NCBI GenBank assembly: GCA_964035575.1
Contig: OZ037884.1
Span: 682,001 to 746,000, forward strand
Direction of reading: 5' to 3'
DNA: 64,000 nucleotides
Source: Rhynchopus sp. YZ270_cl-10
Taxonomy: Eukaryota > Euglenozoa > Diplonemea > Diplonemida > Diplonemidae
Shown: in pieces, positions 1-9,868 of the stretch
Numbering within the stretch: position 1 is the first letter of the stretch
Layout: every line of letters begins with the position of its first letter
Notes under the pieces: model-generated
Told to the model about the DNA's origin: nothing
What the model saw: the letters and a program-made list of their open reading frames with translations, nothing else
Database searches by the model: none
Position numbers and translations under genes: made by a program

Positions 1-245
1 ACCCTATAACAGGAGTCTAAATTATATTTTGGGCATAACTAGGTCGTCGTGCCCTTTAATATTAACACCCGTTTTTCATTTTGTGCTTTCATCCATATCG
101 TACGTGGTTCAGTTGAGGTGCTTGCATAAACATTCTTCATTTCCCCCCCAACAGACTTGCCGCAGAGAACAGAAGAGTTGAGGACGACCCAAACCAGACC
201 AGGCCGCGCACTTCGTTGTCAGGGTTTTGGCGAAAAAGGAAGGAG

Positions 246-638
246 ATGGCGAAGTGCTGTGTGTTTATTGGCAACCTGCCTGAGACGATAACGGATGGGG
301 AGGTACGCGACTTCTTTAAGGAGGACGGGGCAGTGGGGGAGCTGCGGTGGCTGCCGCCGGGGAGGGGCAACTGCATGGTGTACGCTCAGTTTAAGGATTT
401 GGAGTCTGCTACAAAGGCATGTGCACGTGACGGGTGTTTCTATGACACATACAAGCTCCGTATCAACCTCGCAAACGACAAAACCGAACGGTCCTCAGCA
501 ATCAAAAAGCGTACCGGAGACGACCTTGACACGGAGGTCTTCGCCGACGTCATCCAACCCACCATCTCCGCCGCCAAGCGAGCACGGCTCAGTGAACTCC
601 CCCACCCCCCAAGAAACATCGTTTCCGTTATCGATTGA
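246..638 (+). CDS. Small single-RRM RNA-binding protein
   Basis: The reading frame encodes about 130 residues and ends at TGA (636-638). Residues 5-80 look like one RNA recognition motif: VFIGNLP near the start is a good RNP2, and CMVYAQF near residue 47 is a weak RNP1 with an aromatic in the expected place. The tail is basic (AIKKR, AAKRAR) and then runs out in a short Pro-rich end. Proteins of this type bind RNA in splicing or mRNA handling; which of these applies here cannot be read from the sequence. I chose the ATG at 246 because it starts just before RNP2. The frame is open slightly further upstream, but there is no earlier in-frame ATG in that stretch. A CCCCCCAACAG at about 145-155 could be the 3' splice site of an intron in the 5' UTR, so an upstream exon is possible. 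Confidence 0.7.
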   Translation: MAKCCVFIGNLPETITDGEVRDFFKEDGAVGELRWLPPGRGNCMVYAQFKDLESATKACARDGCFYDTYKLRINLANDKTERSSAIKKRTGDDLDTEVFADVIQPTISAAKRARLSELPHPPRNIVSVID

Positions 639-1091
639 GAATTTTTTGGATCATTTTAGGGGTGAAATCGGGTGGGGTAGGCGGGGGAGGGGTGTGTGGT
701 GGTGGGGAAACTGTCAGAGGTACCTGCATTCAGCAGGAAGGCGTGGTTTTTGTGCACGATCAGATTTTTTTTTTGTTACTCTTTCTCAGACAAAACAAAA
801 GGGGGGGCCTGATTTAGATCTGTACCTTGGAGGGGTTTTTTTCCTTCTTATTCTAGGGTTATTGAAGGACCCGGTTTGCGGGGTTTAGCTGTTTTACAGG
901 TTTGAACGAGACGTAGACTCCTGCCAGTAGTCTACCCATCCGCTGTCCACGCAAATTTTTCTTCCTTTTATCCAACTATGTGTCCGGGAGGGGCAAAAAT
1001 GACATCCTAGAAGTCTTCTTTCTTCAACACCCACACCACAGCCCCCCCTCCTCCCACGGGAGTGGCATAGCCCTCCCCCCTCAACAAAAAA
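639..1091. other. Intergenic, no gene seen
   Basis: This stretch has G-rich and T-rich runs and then a C-rich tract (about 1040-1085) directly before the next ATG. The C-rich tract is the usual setting of a gene start in this window. I see no coding signal. Confidence 0.5.
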
Positions 1092-3186
1092 ATGACGGAC
1101 CCCTCCTCCCCCATGAACGACCTCTGGGAGACCATCGTTGCGGCTGATGTCGCTCTGGAGGCCTGCGTGCTGGCAGGCCTTGTGGTGCTGCTGACTGTGC
1201 TGCTTGGGTTGCAGATGCGAGAGAGGCGAGGGTGTCAGGATGGGACTGTGCAGGAGGTGTGCCGGCGGGTGCGTGGTGAAGTGGGTGCAGTCCAGAGTGG
1301 CGCCGTGCCGTCGGTGCAGGCGTTGGCAAACGCTATGGAGTTTCTGCAAGGCGAGTACGCACAGCGTTTAGCGCACGCACCAGATGTGCTCCGCCGCATG
1401 GTTGCAGACGAAGGTGGCGCACTCCCCCCAAAGGCCTTGACGCAAGAAGCAGACTTCTACACAGAGTTCCTCGCACAGAGCGCAGAGGGCACAGAGCGGC
1501 TCCGTCAGCGCATGAGTCTGAAGGGTTTCGAACTGCTTCTCCACGTCAACAACAAAGGGGAGGGTGGCAAGAAGAATGAGGAGGTATATTTACAACCGAA
1601 ATTTTGTGTTTTTTTTTATTTGAAACAATTTCTACTATATGGTGGACTCCGTGGACAGCGGGTAAAATGAAAGAGTCAGCTAAATGGTGCCTTTGTGCGA
1701 TGTTTTTAAACTGCACAAAATTTGTAAAAACGGTGTTTAAAAAACAGGGGGGTTTTTAAGGCCATTTTTCAGCCGATTTTCATCACACTTCACTTATTCC
1801 TCACACAACCCCTTCCCAACTACTCCTCTCCCTCCTCTCCCTCCTCTCCTCCACAGTGGCATGGCGACCCTGCTTCGGTCTCATACTTCATTGCATTCTC
1901 ACCACAACGCCGTCTTGTTGTTGTCTCAGTGCAGGACACCATGTCGTGGGCAGGGTTCCTCGAGGCAGTCAGCACTGCCTCCTCCACTGCCAGCGGTGCG
2001 GCGAACACCCCGCACACCCCGCACACCCCACCGCCTACTGCCGCAGTGCCGTTCCTGCTGCACGAACCGCGCGCCATGGGTCAACGCTACGTGAGCAGAA
2101 AGGCACAGCACATTGTGTCCGAGACACGCGCCGCGTTGTTGGAGCTCTTTGTACCTCAGGGCTACAGCGTGGCGACGGTGGGTGGCGGTGTAGGTGGCGG
2201 CATTGCGTCTCTATTAGCAGTGCTGCTGAAGGAGGAATGCGGCGTACCAGGGGTGCGTGCATACTGCTTTGGATGCCCTCCGGTGGTGGACCGAGGCTCT
2301 GCGCTTGGCTGTAAGAGCTACGTGACAACAGTGGTCAATGGAAGCGACATTCTCCCGCGGTGCTCTGCACCAGCGTTGCGTTCCTTTGCAGGCATTCTAG
2401 GAGGGGTGGCCCGCTCACTTCAATCCAGCGGGCCGCAAAAGACGCGCACCCAGCTTCCACACATCTTAAGAGATGCGCAAAAAGGTGCAGGCCTGCAAGG
2501 CACTGCAGACGAAGGGGCGGAGCTGTACCTCCCAGGGACGGTGCTGTTCCTGCACCGTGAGTTTGCTGAGGGGGCGACAGTGAGCGCGACGCTGGTAGAT
2601 GGGACGTTGAGCCTTATACGGAACATTGAGGTATTGTGCTTTTTAATTTTATGGCAATGAAGCATCTGCCTAAGGCCCCTTTGTGTGTTTCTATGAGATT
2701 TCTGTGGCGATTTACATCGTTTCATGAAAGGGGGTTTGTGGCCATGCTTTGAAGACAACCATTCCCCTCCTACCTCCAGGTGTCAAGAAAAAAGCAAAAA
2801 AAAACAAAGAGTACAAAACATAAACCCATCCACAATACCCTCCAGGTGACCGGGACAATTCTCTCTGACAACACACCCGAGGCCCACGAGCTGGCCTTAC
2901 GGCAGCTGCTGGCCAGGATGCCTCCCGACGACCCGAACTGGCATTGGTGCACTTCCAGGTATGCACCTTTCTTTCCCCCCCGAGGGGATTTTTGTCTCAC
3001 CACATTGTCAATGCGATAAGTGTGTGCCCAGAGAGGGACAATGTTCAGTCTACATTGATAAAAAGTTCCCACAACGTACTCATCTTGTAAATTTTTTTGC
3101 TGTGTTACATACCATCTATTTTCTCAAATAACCCTCACAGCCCTCAGACGCGAGCATCGAGTGGGAGTCCAACACGCATGGCGTAG
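1092..3186 (+). CDS. Diacylglycerol-lipase-like (lipase class 3) pseudoenzyme
   Basis: I infer four exons: 1092-1583, 1857-2630, 2846-2958 and 3141-3186 (TAG), giving about 474 residues. A membrane helix spans residues 22-41, so the protein is probably membrane-anchored. The alpha/beta-hydrolase part follows the DAG lipase layout: VVVSVQDTMS (the family has RGT/RGS), then YSVATVGGGVGGGIASLL where the family has the nucleophile elbow GHSLG, then NGSDILPR with the usual Asp (about D328), LYLPGTVLFLH, and finally IEVTGTILSDNTP, which lines up with the family block ending ML-x-D-H-x-P. The Ser position is Gly (about G275) and the His position is Asn (about N431), so two of three triad residues are gone while the fold looks intact and the frame is open. 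The third exon could start at 2780 instead of 2846, but 2846 gives the better family alignment. I infer a lipid-binding or regulatory role without hydrolysis. Confidence 0.75.
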
Positions 3187-3550
3187 ACCTACACAGAAAC
3201 AGCTTTCGACCTCTGTGCTGGGAAGCATGCCGTCAGTGTCAATAATATGTCGTTTTTTTTTTTGCAAGATTTGAACACCCGCACCCAACACTCGTGTTTT
3301 CAGGTGTTATTCATATTCACTGTTATATTTTTTTTCTTCTTTGCGTTCTACTATCGTGATTTTCTGTTTACCTTTTTAGGCCAAAATATTTTGTCGTCAA
3401 TACGATTCATTCATTGGTGTATACACACCCGACGGTACTCTACAGATTCCCCTTTAGATGCATGTGTAATCTGTGAGACACATTCGTCTTTTTTTTTTCA
3501 CATTTTTTGTAACCTAAATCTCTTGCCTCTCTTCTCTCTCCCCCCCCATG
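3187..3550. other. Intergenic, T-rich, with a repeat fragment
   Basis: Bases 3210-3245 match, in inverted orientation and with about two mismatches in 32, the spacer upstream of kinase copies 2 and 3 (33547-33580). The rest is T- and C-rich DNA with no gene, up to the TA target of the transposon. Confidence 0.5.
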
Positions 3551-3552
3551 TA

Positions 3553-3598
3553 CAGTGTGACACAGAATTAATGGCCGATGAAGACATTTTATAAAAAA
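3553..3598 (+). repeat. Left terminal inverted repeat of the transposon
   Basis: It starts CAGTGTGACACAGAATTAAT directly after the TA and matches 4912-4957 in reverse complement with about two differences. Confidence 0.9.
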
Positions 3599-3684
3599 AC
3601 GGCAAATTTTGACAAGGACATATTCAAAACACCCCCAAAACATAAAATATTTACGCCCAGGAACACAATAAAAGCAAAAATATA

Positions 3685-4710
3685 ATGGTTAAGGGTAAAG
3701 TGAACACTGAGGCCACGAGGGAAGGGTTGCGCCTACAGGCAGCGTCGCTAGTCGTTGTTGGCGGTAAGAGCCATGATGAGGTGGCGGAGTTGCTGAACGT
3801 TGCGAAGAGGAGTTTGGGTAGGTGGGTGAAGGAGTACCGCGCTGGAGAGCGGAATTTTTCGGACAAGCCAGGGAGGGGACGCAAGAGATCGGCCACCACC
3901 GACACCGTTAAGAATAGGGTGGTTAGACACATGCGGGGCAAGCGGTTTCAGTCTTGCAGGAAAGTAGCGTCGCGACTACAGATTTCGAGGGAGAGTGTCC
4001 GCAGGTGCCTGAAGGAGAAGGGGCTGAAGCCCGTTCAAACGAAGAGCAAACCAAAGCTCTCGGAAAAGAACATCACTGCCCGGATAGAGTTTGCTGAAAC
4101 GCATCGAAACACCGACTGGTCAAAGGTGATGTTCACCGATGAAAAAGACTTTTGGCTTTTTTCTCGGGTGAGCAAGAAGAACGATGTTGTCTGGGTTGCA
4201 GATGGTGATGAGCCGCCCCCAACCGTTGATAAGGTCAGGGCTACGCAGAAGGTTCACGTCTGGGGAGGAATCACCACCAGAGGTAAGACGAAGCTCTATT
4301 TCTATGACGGTGCTCTCAATGCAGAGAAGTACCGTACGCTCGTCTTACAGAAAGCGCTCAAAGAAATAAAAGAACTCCTGCCTGCCAGTAGCTACACGTT
4401 TCAGCAGGATGGGGCACCCTGCCACACTGCGAACGTTACTCAAGCATTCCTCTCCTCCCAACCTTTCTCGTTCCTCCCTAAAGCTGACTGGCCAGGCAAC
4501 TCCCCTGATCTCAATCCTATTGAGAACCTGTGGGCCAAGCTGCAGACTGCAGTCAACGAACGGGAGCCCAAAGACGTGTCAGCACTTAAACGTGCCATCA
4601 ACAAGGAATGGTCCAAGATGGACAATAGCTTCGTTGCACGTTACATCATGTCAATGCCACGACGCCTAGACGCAGTTCGCAATTCCAACGGAATGCACAC
4701 AAAATACTAA
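3685..4710 (+). CDS. Tc1/mariner transposase, DD37E
   Basis: The protein has 341 residues. The N-terminal 115 or so residues hold paired helix-turn-helix DNA-binding segments (HDEVAELLNVAKRSLGRWV and a second around SRESVRRCLKEKGL) that would bind the terminal repeats. The catalytic core has MFTDEKDFW (D152), FQQDGAPCHT (D242) and SPDLNPIENLW (E280). There are 37 residues between the second Asp and the Glu, so this is DD37E, not the DD34E of classic Tc1. A WGG motif is also present. It would cut and paste the element at TA sites. The frame is intact and all three acidic residues are present, so the enzyme may still be active. Confidence 0.95.
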   Translation: MVKGKVNTEATREGLRLQAASLVVVGGKSHDEVAELLNVAKRSLGRWVKEYRAGERNFSDKPGRGRKRSATTDTVKNRVVRHMRGKRFQSCRKVASRLQISRESVRRCLKEKGLKPVQTKSKPKLSEKNITARIEFAETHRNTDWSKVMFTDEKDFWLFSRVSKKNDVVWVADGDEPPPTVDKVRATQKVHVWGGITTRGKTKLYFYDGALNAEKYRTLVLQKALKEIKELLPASSYTFQQDGAPCHTANVTQAFLSSQPFSFLPKADWPGNSPDLNPIENLWAKLQTAVNEREPKDVSALKRAINKEWSKMDNSFVARYIMSMPRRLDAVRNSNGMHTKY

Positions 4711-4911
4711 TGCATGCTCTATTTATTTTTGTGCACCCACTCGTTTGTACTGCTACACTGTATTTTTTTTTTTTTACACATACACCCTTTTTTACCAAAA
4801 AGGGATATTTCCATGTTAATATTTTCCCCACACACACACTTTTCATACACGGCCAGTTGAAAATGCAATGAAATGAGTCAAATTTTGCCTATTTTTTAGA
4901 ATAATATAACA

Positions 4912-4957
4912 ATTTTTACAAAATGTCGTCATCGGCCATTAATTCTGTGTCACACTG
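4912..4957 (-). repeat. Right terminal inverted repeat of the transposon
   Basis: This is the reverse complement of the left end. It finishes with GTGTCACACTG and then the TA target copy. Confidence 0.9.
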
Positions 4958-5041
4958 TATTCCCCCCATTTTTTTCTCCCCCTGTGTGCGAGATGCATTC
5001 ATCTCGATTTTTTTTTCTTGCTTTGAATATTTTGCGACAAC

Positions 5042-5095
5042 GATTATGACCAAGGTGATTAGGTGATTAGAGTGAGGCTTGGGGTCATCTGATAC
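5042..5095 (+). repeat. Divergent copy of the CTAAGC stem-loop repeat
   Basis: It reads GATTATGACCAAGGTGATTAG, then AGTGAGGCTTGGGGTCATCT. The upstream extension CGATTATGA-CAAGGT is shared with the copy in the kinase intron 1 (30102-30119), which shows common descent. The stem is weaker than in other copies. Confidence 0.6.
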
Positions 5096-5580
5096 ACTTT
5101 GTTCTTTATTTTGTTCGCAGTATTCTGCTTAGGTTCATTTCGCTGTGCATTGTGCAGCCGGGAGGTGGTTTACGCCTGAGAGAAACTATCTTCAAAACCC
5201 CAGGGTATTCCACCGCGGGTAACGATAGCGGGGAAAAAAGATGTGTTCACGAGAAGCACATTTTCATCTTTTTACAAATTTTCTCTTTCTTTTGGGTCGA
5301 AATATTGTGTCATTTTCTTTGTGTTATGTGCGCCTATACACTCTCGGTAGGGGAGAATGGGGAGAAAGGGGGGAGAGGGGGAAGGGGGAGTGAAACTTCA
5401 TTCCCCGGTTCCCCCCCTTTTTTTTCTCTCAGTGCCTCCCCTCCCGTATCTCAAAAAGGCGTTTTGCACTTTATTAACTTCGCATTTTTTTTTGTAGTTT
5501 GCAGCTTTTTTTTAAACACCGCAAATACAAACACAATGTAACACACAACAAAAGCATGATGACTATAGGGGTTGTTTAAT

Positions 5581-5620
5581 ATGAGCTCGACCGAGATGCG
5601 TTTTAGCACGTTTTAACTAC
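5581..5620 (+). repeat. 40-bp dispersed repeat (GAGCTCGAC type)
   Basis: ATGAGCTCGACCGAGATGCG and the following 20 bases recur with two changes in intron 3 of kinase copies 1 and 2 (30829-30868 and 39320-39359), and slightly shortened in copy 3 (47808-47842). Its function is unknown. Confidence 0.75.
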
Positions 5621-5731
5621 CGTACACGGTATCATATTATTATCCTGACCGTAAAAAAAGGCCAAAACTCCCCTAAAAATCCGGAAAAAGGTCAAACATT
5701 TTCACGGTCAGTCTATGTTACCGGTACGGTA
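5618..5731. mobile_element. Small foldback/MITE-like element
   Basis: The left end has TACCGTAC-CGGTA and then CTGACCGT. The right end carries the reverse complements of both blocks in the same order. The arms would pair to form a cruciform of 114 bp. I see no coding capacity and no clear target duplication. Confidence 0.5.
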
Positions 5732-6189
5732 CTCTTTTACTATGAAGGCCTATGTCAATAGAGACATTCGCGCGGGGGTTTTCCAAATTTACCCACCCAT
5801 CACTTCCCCCCCCTTTTTTTTTGTCCAAAACAGCAAAGAAAATTCTGCATATTCTAGAATGGAAACCCCCCAAAACCTTGCAACTATTTGTTTTTTTTAT
5901 TTTTCTATCCCATTTTTCCTCCCACAAATTACAACAATGGATGCTGGATATAAAAAAAAAATCTGGTTCAATTTGACAAGATTCTTTTGGTGGCGGCGCT
6001 TTCGGAAAATCGGTCAACGACCTGTCAGCGACCTGTCAATATATCGACCCCCCCCCCCCTCCCGGAGCACCATTTAAATCATCCATCTTTTTTTTTAATC
6101 TCTTTCTTTTCCCTCCCCCCCCATCTTGCAAAAACCTACCCCCTCTCTCTCCAGATTATTATTTAGATATTTCTATTATTCCAACCAAC

Positions 6190-7128
6190 ATGCCGCCGAA
6201 AGGATCCCGTCATTTTCGTGGAGGATATGCTAAAGGAAATACACGTGATGCCACCCGCGAGGCCTTTGCCTTAAGGGAACAACGCAGCAACGACAGCACA
6301 GCGACCCTAGACCTCATCCCTGACAAGCCTTCGAATGCGTCCGGCCGCTTCACTCTGATTCTCTGTGCCGTGGTTGTCACCATGCTTGGTATTAAGCTTC
6401 ACGGTGAATGCCTCGCCATCCCCACTACCTCTCGCACTCAAGAAGAGGTTATAGCCTTGAAACAAAAAATCGCTGCAGCGCGGAATTCTCAAGAATTTGC
6501 GGAAACACAACTTTCTTCGAACACCTGCAATGAAGAATGCCGCCGCGGCGCGGTTACACTGCGCGACGAAAGCATGGTTCTCGCGAATACCATCCCCACT
6601 GATTATGCCGCGATTTTGGGTGTAACAGAATCGATTACGTTGTCTAAGGAAACTATCCGGCGCGCATATGAAGATGTTAAAGAAAGGATCGATCGTGGAG
6701 AAGAAAGCGTACGGCACATTGACCTGGCGGAGCTTGAAGAAGCAAGGTGGGTACTGACGGACAATGATGCAAGGATGTTTGTTGCATTGAATGGACAGAG
6801 GCCGCCGGAGTTTATGAGAAATCTTGGTATGCAACGTGCCACGACGTATGGGGGAGAGGGTCTGGAGCATGCGACGAACACACATCTTAAGAACAAAATA
6901 CTGCGTTGGATGGACCAGGTGAACAGTGTGCATTTGGACGTCGCGGTGTTGCTGCTGATGGGGTTGGCATCGGTGTTGCCGGTACTGTGCAACTTCAGAA
7001 CGATCCTTACCCAAATGAGATACGCCTTCCCAGAGCTAGACGAAGACACCTATGACGCACATCAAGAACGGATGAAGGAGCTCCGTGAGGCCTCCCTGAA
7101 ACGCCCAAGGGGTCACAGAAGGTGTTGA
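6190..7128 (+). CDS. Membrane protein with a J-like domain lacking HPD
   Basis: This is a single exon of 312 residues. A first membrane helix lies near residues 53-72 (TLILCAVVVTMLGIK) and a second near 246-265 (VAVLLLMGLASVLPVL). Between them, residues about 137-205 resemble a J domain: DYAAILGV, then SKETIRRAYEDV (helix II), then ELEEARWVLTDNDAR (helix III). The HPD loop that stimulates Hsp70 ATPase is absent; the sequence there is RIDRGEES. The N-terminus is basic and arginine-rich, and the C-terminus ends in RPRGHRRC. The family resemblance suggests an organelle or ER membrane scaffold of the J-like type, but this is inferred from one weak domain. The start is the first ATG after a long C/T tract. 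Confidence 0.6.
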   Translation: MPPKGSRHFRGGYAKGNTRDATREAFALREQRSNDSTATLDLIPDKPSNASGRFTLILCAVVVTMLGIKLHGECLAIPTTSRTQEEVIALKQKIAAARNSQEFAETQLSSNTCNEECRRGAVTLRDESMVLANTIPTDYAAILGVTESITLSKETIRRAYEDVKERIDRGEESVRHIDLAELEEARWVLTDNDARMFVALNGQRPPEFMRNLGMQRATTYGGEGLEHATNTHLKNKILRWMDQVNSVHLDVAVLLLMGLASVLPVLCNFRTILTQMRYAFPELDEDTYDAHQERMKELREASLKRPRGHRRC

Positions 7129-7904
7129 AGTGGGGGATGGAAGGGAGGGGTGTGGACCTCAAAAGATTGCTCGGCCTCTTATCGCTCATCGGTTTCAGGG
7201 GCGTTTAAATCTCTTTTCAAAAGTTCTTTTTATCTTTCCATCACCACTATCTGATAAGTTGTAGAGGTTACGTTACAGGATAAAAGGAAGTGTTATCCCA
7301 GAGAGGTAGGTCAGAATAAGGTGTGCTGTCTGTATGCTAGTCTGTTCAGGGTGATTGGTGAGTGCTGAACCCTTGGGTGGGTTTCGACCTAGGGAGGGTG
7401 GGGTGTTGATGCAATAAATATTGAGCGGTAAAGAGTTTTGTGGCAGCTGTACGAATTTCCCCCGAATTCTGTAAAAAAAATTCTGTGAGAAAAAGCAATG
7501 AGAGGAATGTCCCTGATAAAAAAATGGCATTTTGGAAAACAGAAAAAAAAGCGTTTTTGCGCGGACGTGCAAACAACGTGGTTTTTGTTTCTCCTCCGGA
7601 CGGAGGGCCATTTTAAGGGGGTGTTTGTTCTCTTGCTAGCTTTTCACCCCCCCCCCCCCCCCCGTAGGGGGGTCCACGTAGAAGGAATTCCTTAAGGATT
7701 TGCTGTCCCAAACCCATTTTTTTGAAATTTAGGTGAAGAAACCCACTAAAAAGGTCGTACCTGGCCGCAAATCGCCCTGGGGATCACGAAAATATCCCAT
7801 TAAACCACCTGACAACCTCTACAGAGACTTTCCTGGTTAAAAAAAATCGGTTTTTTGTGAAAAATCTCCAAAAATAGCGTCATCAAATCGTCATCAACAT
7901 GGGC

Positions 7905-8640
7905 TAAAATGCAACACTTACCAAAAAAATTCTCCAATCAGACAAAAATCCTTCTAAACACCCGAAAAACACCCCAGTCCACATCCGGTGGGGTCCCAGG
8001 GTGGAAATATATAGTTTTTACAGCTTTTAGGGGTCCTGTGTGGGCCCCAGATGCATTTTGCAGTGGGTGTGTGTGCCCCAAACGCTTAAAAGTACCCTTT
8101 TTTTAGTCACTTTTTTGACTTTTTTTGTACCTGAAAACCCCCAAAAAAGTGCCAAGGTAGTCGGAATGGTGTCCAAACACCCAGGAAAATGTCCCCCAGA
8201 CCCCATGTAGGGTGAAAAATAGCATTTTGGGCACTTGGGAGGGTTTTATAGGCCATGCAACACTTATGCAACACTTAAGCAACGGCTATGCAACGCCTAG
8301 CAGAAGACCACTTATTTACCAAAAAAAAATAATACCAATTCATTCAAAACACCAAAAAACCACCTCGGTCCACCTCCAATGAGGTCCCGAGGTGGAAATG
8401 TGTGGATTTTGCAGCTTTTTGGGGTCCCTGGGGGGTTTTTGAGGGTGTTTTTGTGTCTGCAACGCTTAAAATAACGGTATTTCCCCCCATCCTTTTGACG
8501 TATTTCGCACCCAAAATAAAAACCCTAAAAGGCGTATTCAGGCAGTCGCAGAAGTGTCTAAATCCCTCCGAACTGCCTGACATACCTCCCGAGCTGTGGA
8601 AAATCGCACTTGCAACACTTACTGGGGCTTTTTGGTCCCT
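7905..8640 (+). repeat. Degenerate tandem repeat, period about 398 bp
   Basis: Unit 1 (from about 7920) and unit 2 (from about 8318) share blocks in the same order: ACCAAAAAAA, a CCAC-rich block, GGTGGAAAT, CAGCTTTT-GGGGTCC, and AACGCTTAAAA. The motif TGCAACACTTA marks unit starts at 7912, in a short cluster at 8258-8304, and at about 8608, where a third unit begins. Identity is low, so the array is old. Confidence 0.6.
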
Positions 8641-8819
8641 GAAAATGAGAACGTACCCTGTGCCTAAGTGCAGTAAAGCCTTCCTTGCCTCCTCCTATGA
8701 CCAATGATTCGTGCGAATCCATTGTCGGTGTCCTTGACCAAGTTGCAAGCCACCACGGAAGGAGCCAGCACCCCGACAACACCGACCCACTGTCGCTGAA
8801 ACCTAGACATCCTCTACAG

Positions 8820-9059
8820 TCTAGGTTGGGTTCCGTATCTCTCAAGGGAAGAACTTGCCGCAGGATACACCAAGCGCACCACAAAGGCAGGTCCATGCAA
8901 AGCACCCAGAAGTAGCAACTTGAAAAGTACAACACTAAAGTGCTTCATCTCTTCACAAAGACAGAGTTGCGGGAATTTGCGGCAGATTGTGCACCCCTTG
9001 ACGGCGAAGACACCGGTACGATGAATAAGGAGCCTCTGGTCGCTATGCTGTCTCAGTGA
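8820..9059 (+). pseudogene. Coding-like gene relic with a SAP-like end
   Basis: Two adjacent frames read like real protein. One contains VPYLSREELAAGYTKRTTK. The other, further on, contains FTKTELREFAADCAPLDGED and ends at TGA (9057-9059) after KEPLVAMLSQ. The pattern of an acidic/basic helix, a Gly turn and a LVAML helix recalls a SAP-type helix-extension-helix. The frames do not join and I see no splice sites between them, so I call a broken gene or transposon remnant. Confidence 0.3.
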
Positions 9060-9760
9060 GCAGTACAGGGATTCTATAGGCATATTAGGGGGTATAATTC
9101 CATGGAAAAAAGCGGAAAAAGCGGAAAAAAACACCAAAAAAATCAGAAAAAAGTGCGAAATAGTGCTCAAAAGTGTGTTTTTCGTGGTTTTGGGTGATTT
9201 TTTGGGGGTTTGGGGGTGTTTTGAGGTGTTTTTTCGGGTTTTTCGCGGGTTTTTACAAAAAAAAGTGGTTTGGGACAGCAAAAACGGCCGGACGGACCCC
9301 CCTACCCCCCCCCCGCGACTTTCAAATCTGTGACCCCTCTAAAAACAGCTGGCTGCGTGCAGATAGATGTTTGTTTGTTACGTTACCACAGTAACGCTTG
9401 TCTTGTTTTTTTTTGTTTGATTATGTGGGCACGAGAGAATCCACTTCTTCTTCGAAGATTTCTTTCTTTTGTTGTTGCTTTCTTTGACACTGATGACAAA
9501 TAATTAATTTTTTTAGTTTTATTGATGCAAAGTAGCTTATAAACCACGCTGCTTTGATCTAAGATGTTTGCATGTGTACGAGAGGCACATTCCGCAAAAT
9601 CGTTCATCTTACAAGTTTTCTCTCTTGATCTCTCACACGTTTTGTCCTCTGTGGTCACGTGTTCCCCGCATTTTTTGTTCAGTGTCTGCATCCGCCGAAG
9701 AACGGTGAGGTGTTCACCTTTTCAACTTCTCTTTTGTTGTATGTCCCTAAAATAACAATG

Positions 9761-9868
9761 TTGGGTGATCTATGAACGGGGAGAGATTTTTTTACTAGCT
9801 CTCAGTAAGCTCTCACAAGCTCTCACAGCCTGTTACATGTGTCACGGAGACGATCATAGATCACCCAA
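9761..9868. mobile_element. 108-bp MITE-like element with 15-bp inverted ends
   Basis: The ends are TTGGGTGATCTATGA and its exact reverse complement. ATG sits directly outside both ends and may be a 3-bp target duplication. The inside has three AGCTCTCA repeats. It does not code for protein. Confidence 0.55.

Larger units (their letters stand above)
3553..4957 (+). mobile_element. Complete Tc1/mariner-type DNA transposon
   Basis: The element is 1405 bp long and is flanked by TA on both sides (3551-3552 and 4958-4959), the target duplication of this superfamily. Its ends are inverted repeats of about 45 bp that start CAGTGTGACACAGAATTAAT and differ at about two positions. It holds one uninterrupted transposase gene. 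Near-identical ends and an open transposase suggest a recent insertion. The target lies in a C/T-rich tract downstream of the lipase-like gene. Confidence 0.93.
4960..6189. other. Intergenic with small repeats
   Basis: No gene is visible. The stretch holds a divergent copy of the dispersed stem-loop (5042-5095), a 40-bp repeat shared with the kinase introns (5581-5620), a small foldback element (5618-5731), a doubled CGACCTGTCA near 6015-6038, and long C/T tracts that run into the start of the next gene. Confidence 0.5.

Noticed and set aside
3247-3594. Open frame of 115 residues rich in Phe
   Set aside because: It is a translation of T-rich intergenic DNA and runs into the transposon end.
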